A stretch of 44,295 bases of DNA from Mesorhizobium sp. (lineage in GTDB: Bacteria > Pseudomonadota > Alphaproteobacteria > Rhizobiales > Rhizobiaceae): contig NZ_JAFKID010000038.1 of the NCBI RefSeq assembly GCF_017306545.1, positions 1-44,295 on the forward strand. Direction: 5' to 3'. Positions 16,301 through 24,364 of the stretch are shown here, one piece after another. The notes under the pieces were generated by a model. It worked only from the letters and a program-made list of their open reading frames with translations, made no database searches and was not told where the DNA came from. Position 1 is the stretch's first letter; the number at the start of each line of letters is the position of its first letter. A program made the position numbers and the translations under genes.

Positions 16301-17506
16301 TTGTCCATTTCCGTGACGGATACCGGCATCGGCATCCCGGAAGACAAGTTGCGGCTCGTCTTCGAGAAATTCAGCCAGGTTGACACGTCTTCCACCCGCC
16401 GGCACGAAGGCACCGGGCTCGGGCTCGCCATCACCTCGCGGCTGGTCGAGATGATGGGCGGCGAGATCGGCGTCGAGAGCGCCGAAGGCAAGGGTTCGAC
16501 CTTCTGGTTCACTGTGACGCTGCCGAGCGCCGGCGAACAGGGCGCGCGGCGCATCATGCCCATCGACGTCACCGGCGCGCGCGTGCTGATCGTCGACGAC
16601 AATGCCGTCAACCGCTCGATCCTGAGCGAGCAGATGATGTCGTGGGGGTTCGATTCCTGCGCAGCCGAAAGCGGGGCGGAAGGCCTCAAGGTGCTGATCG
16701 CGGCGGCCGCCTACGGCGTGCCCGTCGATTGCGTCGTGCTCGACTACCAGATGCCGGGCATGACCGGGACGGAGATGGCGCAGATCGTGCGCGCCACGGA
16801 GGGGCTGGCGGGAACGCCGATCATCCTGCTCACCTCGGTCGACCAGTCGCTCGCCAATGCCAGCTATCGCGAACTCGGCATCGACGCGCAGCTCATCAAG
16901 CCGGCGCGGTCGTCAGCTTTGCTGGAGACGCTGGTGGCGACCATCCAGCGCCACCATGCCGTCTCCACCGGTGGCCAGAGTGCGGCTCCCGCGCCTGTCT
17001 CGACCGAGCCGCAACCGGCGCCGCGCCTGGCGCCGGCAGCCGAGCGGGCGATGCTCAGCCCGCCGCCAGTGCGCCAGCGCGCCGTCGCCGCGGCCGGTGC
17101 CGACGACGCAGGACTGGACATTCTCGTGGCGGAGGACAACGAGGTCAACCAGCTCGTCTTCACCCAGATTCTTGGCGAAACCGGCTACAGTTTCGAGATC
17201 GTCGGCAACGGCCGCAAGGCGCTGGACGCCTGCTTCAAGCTGAAACCGCGGATGATCCTGATGGACGTCTCGATGCCGGAAATGAACGGTCTGGAGGCGA
17301 CCGGCGAGATCCGCCGGCGCGAGGAGATCGACGGCACGCACGTTCCCATCGTCGGCGTCACCGCCCATGCGCTGAAAGGCGATCGCGAGCGCTGCATCGA
17401 GGCCGGCATGGACGATTACCTGCCCAAGCCTATCAGCCCGAAAGCTCTGGCCGAAAAGGTCGAGCGCTGGCTGGGCGGCAAGGCCGACGCGCTGCGCAGC
17501 GCCTGA
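13331..17506 (+). CDS. Six-PAS cytoplasmic hybrid histidine kinase with two receiver domains
   Basis: The product is 1391 residues with no membrane segment. Six PAS domains follow one another (about 31-147, 171-294, 304-433, 440-565, 576-697, 706-830). A HisKA domain follows with His849 in SHEIRTP, then an HATPase with N box (NLLGNAVKF) and G boxes (DTGIGIP, GTGLGLA). Two receivers have Asp1138 and Asp1312 as phospho-acceptors. PAS 2 and 3 are closely similar (FYDIWK/FYDFWK), suggesting duplication. It lies upstream of pstS on the same strand, in the place where rhizobia usually carry phoR. The signal is unknown; redox, light or a small ligand are possible. Confidence 0.92.
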   Translation: MTKADDTVAGGAAPADRTGQGGLPVRETPPEQALREFLEAGCDWLWETDEELRFSWLSSNYQVATGIDPVQVLGRFRFDFLKHVLAGNRSAALHLEDLQARRPFRDFVYELKGGRPQCRWISTSGVPRFDDEGRFVGYRGVGRNVTAMAGAFGALGDARDSGSVADARSGELLYDLQRTIDAMAMGVVILDSDLKAELINRAFYDIWKITSRQVGVGDPFRALMDVNRHNGIYDVTDERWESYVASRLAEIRAGDVAPCEFRRADGCVMIYSVTALSGGKRLVSYYDVTEMKQREAEIAAANRRTEETFQNLRLMVDQMPIGIVVVDADMRTEVINHAFYDFWKVDPARFGVGVGFRELMEASRGIDSFDTDEAGWQAHMARREAEIRAGVAEPRQMPHKDGRTLVASLARLAGGKRLLCYVDVTELKNREKDAEEAHQRLTSVLESLPAAVLIYDRDDNFIFANRQLQDSMPVLKPAWQPGKTFRESLTLGHQHGCFRSSGDPEVDKLYDVDRDRWLDGMMAHCHKRSSVFERTNPDGRWYQAHDMRTEDGTFIGVRVDITELKNREAALRDSMRQIDLYRHALDELPVAAFIKADTLKIEFVNKAWSAMTGVAKEAAVGRTDRQIFGAEQAENFGREDIEVCDTGAVLEAEDTIVHRDGSERQVMTRKSRLAAFDGTVHVVGSSTDITEVKAREKALQESLRENEVFRSLIDNVPVSIYAKRSDLKLFYVNQGWCDLTGIAKEDAIGRTDIEVFGPEGEAFVGGDMAVLRTGETQEVEETVTAADGTVRHQFARKGAMIASDGSLYLIGSTTDITLLKQREAELQEAEKRAVLADRAKSEFLANMSHEIRTPMNGVLGMAELLAKSDLDAKQRTFTDIIVKSGNALLTIINDILDFSKIDAGQLVLDPAPFNLAEAIEDVATLVSTRAKEKDLELIVRVEPGLEGLYVGDVGRIRQIVTNLLGNAVKFTDEGHVLVDVTGRRMPSGTQLSISVTDTGIGIPEDKLRLVFEKFSQVDTSSTRRHEGTGLGLAITSRLVEMMGGEIGVESAEGKGSTFWFTVTLPSAGEQGARRIMPIDVTGARVLIVDDNAVNRSILSEQMMSWGFDSCAAESGAEGLKVLIAAAAYGVPVDCVVLDYQMPGMTGTEMAQIVRATEGLAGTPIILLTSVDQSLANASYRELGIDAQLIKPARSSALLETLVATIQRHHAVSTGGQSAAPAPVSTEPQPAPRLAPAAERAMLSPPPVRQRAVAAAGADDAGLDILVAEDNEVNQLVFTQILGETGYSFEIVGNGRKALDACFKLKPRMILMDVSMPEMNGLEATGEIRRREEIDGTHVPIVGVTAHALKGDRERCIEAGMDDYLPKPISPKALAEKVERWLGGKADALRSA

Positions 17507-17587
17507 CCAGAGTCTATTCGCGACGCGGAAACCGGGCGGGGCGACCCGCGCGGGGCGCTTGTGCGGTGTCAAAACGCCGACACGAAA

Positions 17588-17605
17588 CTGTCATGCGACT
17601 GTAAC
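17588..17605 (+). promoter_or_regulatory. Pho box upstream of pstS
   Basis: The sequence CTGTCAT-GCGA-CTGTAAC is a near-perfect PhoB box (two 7-base repeats four bases apart; consensus CTGTCAT-N4-CTGTCAT/C). It lies 73 bases before the pstS ATG, at the right distance to replace a -35 element. It indicates phosphate-starvation activation of the pst operon by the PhoB encoded at its end. Confidence 0.88.
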
Positions 17606-17677
17606 ACAGCGGGTCTATGGCCTCACCGGGCGCCGCCAAAAGGCGTCGAGAGACCCATCCGAACAGGAGCAGGCCAG

Positions 17678-18733
17678 ATGAGACATTTCACCCGCGCGAC
17701 GGCCGCCGCGATCGCCATCGCCACCGCATTCGCCGTTTCCCCCGCCCTGGCAGCCGACATCTCCGGCGCCGGCGCGACCTTCCCCTATCCGATCTATGCC
17801 AAGTGGGCCGACGCCTACAAGAAAGAGACGGGCGTCGGACTGAACTACCAGTCAATCGGTTCGGGCGGCGGCATCAAGCAGATCAAGGCCAAGACCGTGA
17901 CCTTCGGCGCCACCGACGCGCCGCTGAAGGGCGACGACCTCGAGGCGACCGGCCTCGTGCAGTTCCCGATGGTGATGGGCGGCATCGTGCCGGTCGTCAA
18001 CATCGAAGGTGTCAAGCCGGGCGAATTGGTGCTCGACGGCGCGACGCTGGCCGACATTTTCATGGGCAAGATCACCAACTGGAACGATCCGGCCATCGCC
18101 AAGCTGAACCCCGACGCCAAGCTGCCCGACATGGCCATCGCCGTCGTGCACCGCTCGGACGGCTCGGGCACGACCTTCAACTTCGCCAACTATCTCGCCG
18201 CCACCAACGGCGAGTGGAAGGACAAGGTCGGCGTCAACACGGCGCTGGAGTGGCCGGTCGGCATCGGCGCCAAGGGCAATGAAGGCGTCGCCAACAACGT
18301 CGCCCAGACCGGCGGCGCCATCGGCTACGTCGAATACGCCTACGCCAAGCAGAACAAGCTGATCTACACCGACCTGATCAACAAGGACGGCAAGAAGGTC
18401 GAGCCGACCGCGGCTTCGTTCCAGGCGGCCGCCTCCAATGCCGACTGGAGCTCTGTCCCGGGCTACGGCGTGATCCTCGGCGACCAGCCGGGCGCCGAAT
18501 CGTGGCCGATCACGGCCGCCACCTGGATCGTGCTCTACAAGCAGCCCGCCGACGCAGCCGCCACCTCGGAAGCGCTGAAGTTCTTCTCCTGGGCCTATGC
18601 CAAGGGCGACGATGCGGCCGCCGAGCTCGACTACGTCGCCATGCCCGACTCGGTGGTGAAGAGCGTTGAGGAAACCTGGACCAAGGACATCGTCGGCGCG
18701 GACGGCAAGCCGCTCTTCGCTGCGACCAACTGA
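17678..18733 (+). CDS. pstS: Phosphate ABC transporter periplasmic binding protein
   Basis: The product is 351 residues. A Sec signal peptide (1-25, ending PALA) precedes a type II binding-protein fold. Phosphate-contact loops are visible: [25 protein letters not shown] and [18 protein letters not shown] lies eight bases before the ATG at 17678. A Pho box stands upstream and pstC follows, so this is the first gene of the pst operon. It captures inorganic phosphate in the periplasm and hands it to PstCA. Confidence 0.96.
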   Translation: MRHFTRATAAAIAIATAFAVSPALAADISGAGATFPYPIYAKWADAYKKETGVGLNYQSIGSGGGIKQIKAKTVTFGATDAPLKGDDLEATGLVQFPMVMGGIVPVVNIEGVKPGELVLDGATLADIFMGKITNWNDPAIAKLNPDAKLPDMAIAVVHRSDGSGTTFNFANYLAATNGEWKDKVGVNTALEWPVGIGAKGNEGVANNVAQTGGAIGYVEYAYAKQNKLIYTDLINKDGKKVEPTAASFQAAASNADWSSVPGYGVILGDQPGAESWPITAATWIVLYKQPADAAATSEALKFFSWAYAKGDDAAAELDYVAMPDSVVKSVEETWTKDIVGADGKPLFAATN

Positions 18734-18810
18734 TCGAGGACGCGGACGGGGCCGGCTTGCCGGTCCCGTCCCTTCCGCCTCCATCTTCAATCCGCACTGG
18801 GACTGGCTGG

Positions 18811-19806
18811 ATGACACTGGCAGCAACGACGATTTCGTCGAGTGAGGATCGTGCCTTGCGCGAGCGCGAGGCCACCGTGCGGCGCTTCGCGCTGACCGAT
18901 CTCATCTTCCGCAGCGTCGCCAAAGGGTCGGCCATCCTTGTGCTGCTGATCCTCAGCGGCGTCGCCGTCTCGCTGGTCTTCGGCGCCTGGCCGGCGCTGT
19001 CCAAGTTCGGCCCGGCCTTCCTCGGCACCGAAAGCTGGAATCCTGTGACGGAGAATTTCGGCGCGCTGGCGCCGATCTACGGCACGGTCGTCACCTCGGC
19101 CATCGCGCTCCTGATCGCCGTGCCCATCGGCATCGGCATCGCCGTCTTCCTGACCGAACTTTGCCCACGGCCGCTGCGCCGGCCGATCGCCATCGCCGTC
19201 GAGCTTCTGGCCGGCATTCCGTCCATCATCTACGGCATCTGGGGCCTGTTCGTCTTCGCTCCGTTCCTGCAACGCACGGTGCAGCCCTTCATCATCTCGG
19301 CTTTCCATGACGTGCCGGTACTGAACTCGCTGTTCGCCGGCCCGCCCTACGGCATCGGCATGCTGACCTCGGCGCTGATCCTGGCGATCATGGTGCTGCC
19401 CTTCATTACCTCCATCACCAAGGACGTGTTCGACACGGTGCCGACGGTGCTGAAGGAATCGGCCTATGGCGTCGGCTGCACCACCTGGGAGGTCATGCGC
19501 CGCATCGTCATTCCCTATACCCGCGTCGGCATCATGGGCGGCGTCATGCTGGGCCTCGGCCGCGCGCTTGGCGAGACGATGGCGGTGACCTTCGTCATCG
19601 GCAACGCGCACCGGGTCTCCGCTTCGCTGTTCGCGCCCGGCACGACGATCTCGGCCACCATCGCCAACGAATTCACCGAGGCCGACGGCGAGATCTACAC
19701 CTCCTCGCTGATCGCGCTCGGCCTGATCCTGTTCGTCATGACGTTCATCATCCTCGCTGCCGCACGAGCCATGCTCATGCGCATCGAGCGGCGTGCCGGA
19801 GCCTAA
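18811..19806 (+). CDS. pstC: Phosphate ABC transporter permease PstC
   Basis: The product is 331 residues with a basic cytoplasmic N-terminus and six membrane segments, plus the permease EAA-type loop ([22 protein letters not shown] region). LTELCP and [11 protein letters not shown] match PstC proteins. The ATG at 18811 (MTLAATT) is favoured over an upstream start 18 codons earlier because it sits 77 bases after pstS. It forms the channel with PstA. Confidence 0.95.
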   Translation: MTLAATTISSSEDRALREREATVRRFALTDLIFRSVAKGSAILVLLILSGVAVSLVFGAWPALSKFGPAFLGTESWNPVTENFGALAPIYGTVVTSAIALLIAVPIGIGIAVFLTELCPRPLRRPIAIAVELLAGIPSIIYGIWGLFVFAPFLQRTVQPFIISAFHDVPVLNSLFAGPPYGIGMLTSALILAIMVLPFITSITKDVFDTVPTVLKESAYGVGCTTWEVMRRIVIPYTRVGIMGGVMLGLGRALGETMAVTFVIGNAHRVSASLFAPGTTISATIANEFTEADGEIYTSSLIALGLILFVMTFIILAAARAMLMRIERRAGA

Positions 19807-19810
19807 CACG

Positions 19811-20659
19811 ATGTCCGCTGCCTCTTCTTCGCTCTACAGCCGCCGCAAGGCCCGCAATTCGGTGATGATGACGCTGTGCGTCGTCGCCGCCGGCATCGGC
19901 CTTGCCTGGCTGGCGCTGATCCTCGGCGCGCTGCTGTGGAAAGGGCTCGCCGGCCTCAACCTCGCCGTCTTCACCGAGATGACGCCGCCGCCCGGCGAAG
20001 CCGGCGGCCTGCTGAACGCCATCGCCGGCTCGGTCGCCATGACCGTCATCGCCGTCGCCGTCGGCACGCCGGTCGGCATCCTCGCCGGCACCTACATGGC
20101 GGAATACGGCCGCTTCTCGAAGCTCACCGTCGTGGTGCGCTTCATCAACGACATCCTTCTGTCGGCGCCGTCGATCATCATTGGCCTGTTCATCTACGAA
20201 CTGATGGTGCGGCCGATGGGCCATTTCTCGGCGCTGGCCGGCGCGGTGGCGCTCGCCATGCTGGTCATCCCGGTGGTGGTGCGCACCACCGAGGACATGC
20301 TGAACCTGGTGCCCAACGCGCTGCGCGAGGCGGGTACCGCGATCGGCGCGCCGCGCTGGATCGTCATACGCTCGGTCGCCTACCGGGCGGCGCTTTCGGG
20401 CATCGTCACCGGCGTTCTCCTGGCCGTCGCCCGCATCTCCGGCGAGACGGCGCCGTTGCTCTTCACCGCGCTCAGCAACCAGTTCTGGTCGAGCAATCTC
20501 AACGCACCGATGGCGAGCTTGCCCGTCACCATCTTCCAGTTCGCGCTCAGCCCCTACGAGGAGTGGCAGCAGCTTGCCTGGACCGGCGCGCTCATCATCA
20601 CCTTCACCGTGCTGGGCTTGAGCATCTTCGCCCGCAGCCTGACCGGACGCAGGATCTAA
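19811..20659 (+). CDS. pstA: Phosphate ABC transporter permease PstA
   Basis: The product is 282 residues with six membrane segments. Family marks include [20 protein letters not shown] and the EAA-type loop with [14 protein letters not shown]. The ATG at 19811 lies four bases after the pstC stop, so the genes are coupled. It pairs with PstC to form the inner-membrane phosphate channel. Confidence 0.95.
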   Translation: MSAASSSLYSRRKARNSVMMTLCVVAAGIGLAWLALILGALLWKGLAGLNLAVFTEMTPPPGEAGGLLNAIAGSVAMTVIAVAVGTPVGILAGTYMAEYGRFSKLTVVVRFINDILLSAPSIIIGLFIYELMVRPMGHFSALAGAVALAMLVIPVVVRTTEDMLNLVPNALREAGTAIGAPRWIVIRSVAYRAALSGIVTGVLLAVARISGETAPLLFTALSNQFWSSNLNAPMASLPVTIFQFALSPYEEWQQLAWTGALIITFTVLGLSIFARSLTGRRI

Positions 20660-20665
20660 AGGATC

Positions 20666-21478
20666 ATGAAACCCATGCTCTCCAACGAAATCATCACGGC
20701 CGACGTCATCAATGCGGCGACGCCGAAGACCAAGATCGAGGTGAAGAACCTCAATTTCTACTACGGCGAATCGAAGGCGCTGAAGGACATCACGCTTTCC
20801 CTGCCGGAGCGCAGCGTCACCGCCTTCATCGGCCCTTCGGGCTGCGGCAAGTCCACGCTGCTGCGCGTCTTCAACCGCATCTACGAGCTTTATCCGAAGC
20901 AGCGCGCCGACGGCGAGGTGAGGCTCGACGGCGAAAACATCCTCGACCGGTCGCAAGACCTGAACCTTTTGCGCACCAAGATCGGCATGGTGTTCCAGAA
21001 GCCGACGCCGTTCCCGATGTCGATCTACGAGAACATCGCCTTCGGCATCCGGCTCTACGAGAAGCTTTCCAAAGCCGAGATGGACGAGCGGGTCGAGCAG
21101 GCGCTGAAGCGCGCGGCCCTTTGGACCGAGGTCAAGGACAAGCTCGACGCCAGCGGCACCTCGCTCTCCGGCGGCCAGCAGCAGCGCCTGTGCATCGCCC
21201 GCACTGTGGCGGTGAAGCCTGAGGTGATCCTGCTCGACGAGCCGTGCTCGGCGCTCGATCCCTTGTCGACGGCGCGCATCGAGGAGCTGATCGACGAGTT
21301 GCAGGCCGACTACACCATCGTCATCGTCACCCACAACATGCAGCAGGCGGCGCGCGTCTCGGCGCAGACGGCGTTCATGTATCTCGGCGAACTGATCGAG
21401 TTCGACAAGACCGAGAAGATCTTCACCTCGCCGCGTGAAAAGCGCACGCAGGACTACATCACCGGCCGCTTCGGCTGA
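20666..21478 (+). CDS. pstB: Phosphate ABC transporter ATP-binding protein
   Basis: The product is 270 residues. The Walker [10 protein letters not shown] is at residues 56-64, the signature LSGGQQQR near 167, and Walker B VILLDEP near 190, followed by the H loop (THNMQQAA). [10 protein letters not shown] and [11 protein letters not shown] are typical of PstB. It starts six bases after pstA with AAAGGA as the ribosome site. It powers PstCA. Confidence 0.97.
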   Translation: MKPMLSNEIITADVINAATPKTKIEVKNLNFYYGESKALKDITLSLPERSVTAFIGPSGCGKSTLLRVFNRIYELYPKQRADGEVRLDGENILDRSQDLNLLRTKIGMVFQKPTPFPMSIYENIAFGIRLYEKLSKAEMDERVEQALKRAALWTEVKDKLDASGTSLSGGQQQRLCIARTVAVKPEVILLDEPCSALDPLSTARIEELIDELQADYTIVIVTHNMQQAARVSAQTAFMYLGELIEFDKTEKIFTSPREKRTQDYITGRFG

Positions 21479-21506
21479 CCGCACGAACGGAGACGGAAAC
21501 AGCACC

Positions 21507-22214
21507 ATGGCGGAACATACGGTCACTTCCTTCGACGACGATCTCGCTCATATCAGCCGGCTTGTCGGCGCGATGGCCGAGCTCGCCGGCGCGATGGTCG
21601 GCGACGCCACACGGGCGCTGATCGAGAGCGACACCGGGCTCGCCCAGCGTGTCGTTTCCGACGATGCGCTGATGGACGCGCGCCAGCGCGAGCTCGACAA
21701 CCGCGCCATCACCGTCATTGCCAAGCGCCAGCCGATGGCCGACGACCTGCGTGCGGTGGTCGGCGCCATCCGTATGGCCGGCGACCTGGAACGCATCGGC
21801 GACCTCGCCAAGAACATCGCCAAGCGCGTCGGCGCCGTCGGCCAAAGCGGCATGCCGCGCGATCTTTCGCATTCCATCGACGCCATGGCGCAGCTCGTTC
21901 TGATCCAGATCAGGGGCGTTATCGAGGAATACGGCGCCGGCGACACGGCGGCGCTGGCACGGCTGAGGGACGACGACGAGCGCATCGACGTGAAATACAC
22001 TTCCGTCTTTCGTGAACTGCTCACCTACATGATGGAAGACCCGCGCAACATCACCGCCTGCACGCATCTGTTGTTTTGCGCCAAGAATCTGGAGCGTATC
22101 GGCGACCACGTGACCAACATCGCGGAAAATGCCTATTATGTGCTGACCGGCGAGCAGTTGCCGGCGGCGCGGCCGAAGACCGACGAGACGGCGATGCCGG
22201 CACCAGCCGCGTGA
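21507..22214 (+). CDS. phoU: Phosphate transport regulator PhoU
   Basis: The product is 235 residues, all helical, with two PhoU repeats each carrying the metal-binding helix: GDLERIGDLAKNIAKR and KNLERIGDHVTNIAE. PhoU links the Pst transporter to the Pho sensor kinase and dampens the response at high phosphate. The ATG at 21507 is 28 bases after the pstB stop with a purine-rich GGAGACGG site upstream. Confidence 0.96.
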   Translation: MAEHTVTSFDDDLAHISRLVGAMAELAGAMVGDATRALIESDTGLAQRVVSDDALMDARQRELDNRAITVIAKRQPMADDLRAVVGAIRMAGDLERIGDLAKNIAKRVGAVGQSGMPRDLSHSIDAMAQLVLIQIRGVIEEYGAGDTAALARLRDDDERIDVKYTSVFRELLTYMMEDPRNITACTHLLFCAKNLERIGDHVTNIAENAYYVLTGEQLPAARPKTDETAMPAPAA

Positions 22215-22227
22215 AGGCACAGACGGG

Positions 22228-22926
22228 ATGGTTGCGATGATCGCTCCGCGCATCATGGTGGTGGAGGACGAGGAGCCCTTGGGCGTCCTGCTCCGCTACA
22301 ATCTGGAATCGGAGGGCTATCAGGTCGAGGTGGTGACGCGCGGCGACGAGGCCGAACTGCGTCTTCAGGAAAACGTGCCCGACCTTCTGGTGCTGGATTG
22401 GATGGTTCCGGCGGTGTCCGGCATAGAACTCTGCCGGCGGCTCAGGATGCGGCCGGAGACGGAGCGGCTGCCGGTCATCATGCTGACGGCGCGCGGCGAG
22501 GAAAGCGACCGGGTGAGGGGGCTTTCCACCGGCGCCGACGACTATCTGGTCAAGCCGTTCTCGACGCCGGAGTTCATGGCGCGCGTCAAGGCGCTGCTGC
22601 GGCGCGCTAAACCCGAGGTGCTGTCCTCGACGCTGAAGGTCGGCGACATCGTGCTCGACCGCGAGCAGCACCGGGTCTACCGCAAGAAAAGCGAGATCAA
22701 GCTCGGGCCGACCGAGTTCAAGCTGCTGGAGTTCATGATGCGGCATCCCGGCCGCGTCTTTTCGCGCACGCAACTGCTCGACAATGTCTGGGGCGAGACG
22801 GTCTATATCGACGAGCGCACGGTGGACGTGCATGTCGGGCGGTTGCGCAAGGCGGTCAACAACGGCCGCATGCACGACGTCATCCGCACCATTCGTGGCG
22901 CCGGCTACGCCATTCGGGAAGATTGA
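22228..22926 (+). CDS. phoB: Phosphate regulon response regulator PhoB
   Basis: The product is 232 residues: a receiver domain with Asp57 (VLDWMVP), Thr87 and Lys109, and an OmpR-type winged helix (about 130-230) with TVDVHVGRLRKAV as the recognition helix. It binds Pho boxes such as the one at 17588. The start at 22228 or the ATG at 22237 are both possible. It is the last gene of the operon, and its last 22 bases overlap the end of the convergent ROK gene. Confidence 0.95.
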   Translation: MVAMIAPRIMVVEDEEPLGVLLRYNLESEGYQVEVVTRGDEAELRLQENVPDLLVLDWMVPAVSGIELCRRLRMRPETERLPVIMLTARGEESDRVRGLSTGADDYLVKPFSTPEFMARVKALLRRAKPEVLSSTLKVGDIVLDREQHRVYRKKSEIKLGPTEFKLLEFMMRHPGRVFSRTQLLDNVWGETVYIDERTVDVHVGRLRKAVNNGRMHDVIRTIRGAGYAIRED

Positions 22927-24161
22927 CGTCCCGCGCCGGCCATGCCCGCCGCCTGGAGGCCGCGCGCCATGATCTCGCGGTCGACGAAGGTCAGCGCGCG
23001 CATGGCGCTGCCTTCGCGGATAAGCGCCAGTTCGTCAGCCGCGATGCCGAAGGAGATGGCCGCCGAGTGCTGGCCGCCGGCAGTCCGGGCGAGTGCCGCA
23101 CACAGCGCAGGCTCGACCAGGTCGAAGGCGCCGGCGCCGTCGCCGACGATGGCCACCGGGGCGGGATCGATCAGCGCGAACAGGCTGCCCAGCGCATAGC
23201 CCAGCGCCTCGCCGGCCTTGGCGAAAGCCGCCCGTTCCGGCCCGGCGCCGGCGCGCGCGGCGGCAGCCAGGGCGGCCATTTCAGCGTCGTCGACGTCGGC
23301 CGGCGGCGCCGTTTCGGCGATGCCCCTGGCGCTGCGCCAGATGGCGTAGCTGCCGGCGTAGGCTTCGACGCAGCCGCGGCGGCCGCAGCGGCACAGCGCG
23401 CCGCCAGGGCGGTGGATCATGTGGCCGAACTCACTGCCAGAGGACTGCGTGCCGCTGAACAGTTCGCCGTTCAGCACCAGCCCCATGCCGATGCCGCGCG
23501 ACAGCAGGACGGCGACGAAATTGTCGCGGTAGCGCTGCGGATGGCGCCAGCGCAGCGCCTCCGCCATCATGTTGCAGTCGTTCTCCACCGTCACCGGGAC
23601 GGCGAACGCCTGCTCCAGCACGTCTGCGAGGGCGATTTCGCTATGCGGCGTGATCGGCGACCACAGCAGCGCGCGCGCCTTGGCGTCGGTCACGCCCTGG
23701 ACGGCGAAGGCGATGCGCAGAACGTGGCGGCCGGCGCGCGCGGCGGTGTCCAGCCGCCGGCGGACCATCTCCACGCAGTCCGCGACAAGTGCTGCGCGGG
23801 TGAGCCGCGTCGTGTCGAGCTTGCGGCTTTCTTCGCTGATGAGCGCGCCGCGATAGTCCATCAGGGCGGCCGACAGCGCGTTGAGCGAGAGCACCACCGT
23901 CATCACCGCCACGGCGCCGGGCGCGAGGCGTATCGCCACCTGTGGGCGCCCGCGCTTCGGTGCGGCCGGTCCGCCGCGGCTTTCGGTCAGGATGCCTTCG
24001 GCAATGAGGTCCGACGAAATGGTTGAGATGGTGGAGTGGCTCAACCCGGTGATGGCGGCGATTTCGGTGCGCGAAGGCTGGTCCGAACGGCGTACCGCCG
24101 CAATCACCATGGCGCGGTTGCGCCGGCGCAGATCGTCATGACGCATGCCGGCCGTCACCAT
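22905..24161 (-). CDS. ROK-family transcriptional repressor
   Basis: The product is 418 residues. An N-terminal winged helix (about 20-70, SRTEIAAITGLSHSTISTISSDL) is joined to a ROK sugar-kinase-like domain with the zinc motif CRCGRRGCVEAYAG and VENDCNMMAEA. Such NagC/XylR-type repressors answer to sugars. The ATG at 24161 has AGGAGG at seven bases. No sugar-uptake genes lie adjacent, so the regulated target is not evident; the divergent HWE kinase gene is the nearest promoter. Confidence 0.88.
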   Translation of the reverse strand: MVTAGMRHDDLRRRNRAMVIAAVRRSDQPSRTEIAAITGLSHSTISTISSDLIAEGILTESRGGPAAPKRGRPQVAIRLAPGAVAVMTVVLSLNALSAALMDYRGALISEESRKLDTTRLTRAALVADCVEMVRRRLDTAARAGRHVLRIAFAVQGVTDAKARALLWSPITPHSEIALADVLEQAFAVPVTVENDCNMMAEALRWRHPQRYRDNFVAVLLSRGIGMGLVLNGELFSGTQSSGSEFGHMIHRPGGALCRCGRRGCVEAYAGSYAIWRSARGIAETAPPADVDDAEMAALAAAARAGAGPERAAFAKAGEALGYALGSLFALIDPAPVAIVGDGAGAFDLVEPALCAALARTAGGQHSAAISFGIAADELALIREGSAMRALTFVDREIMARGLQAAGMAGAGRQSSRMA

Positions 24162-24364
24162 GCAGGTCCTCCTCATGCGGCGCCGTCCGCCCGGCGCCGC
24201 GTCCCGCATATAAAGCAAGTTTTGTCCGGGCGTCATCGTGGCGCGCCGGCTGGATCGGCGAATTCCGGGACGGCATCGCGGCTGGCCCGCATGCTCTTCC
24301 TTTGTGTTGACGCAGGGACTTGCTAGAAGGAGACGGCACATTTCGTGCCGGTGGCGACCTGTAT

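Noticed and set aside
13571-16405. 944-codon open frame on the minus strand opposite the hybrid kinase
   Set aside because: It is a high-GC shadow of the PAS/kinase gene: His/Asp/Gly-rich composition with no recognisable domain and no ribosome site, while the plus frame has complete domains.
19775-21526. 583-codon minus-strand frame opposite pstA-pstB
   Set aside because: Arg/Asp/Gly-rich mirror of the pst genes without any family feature.
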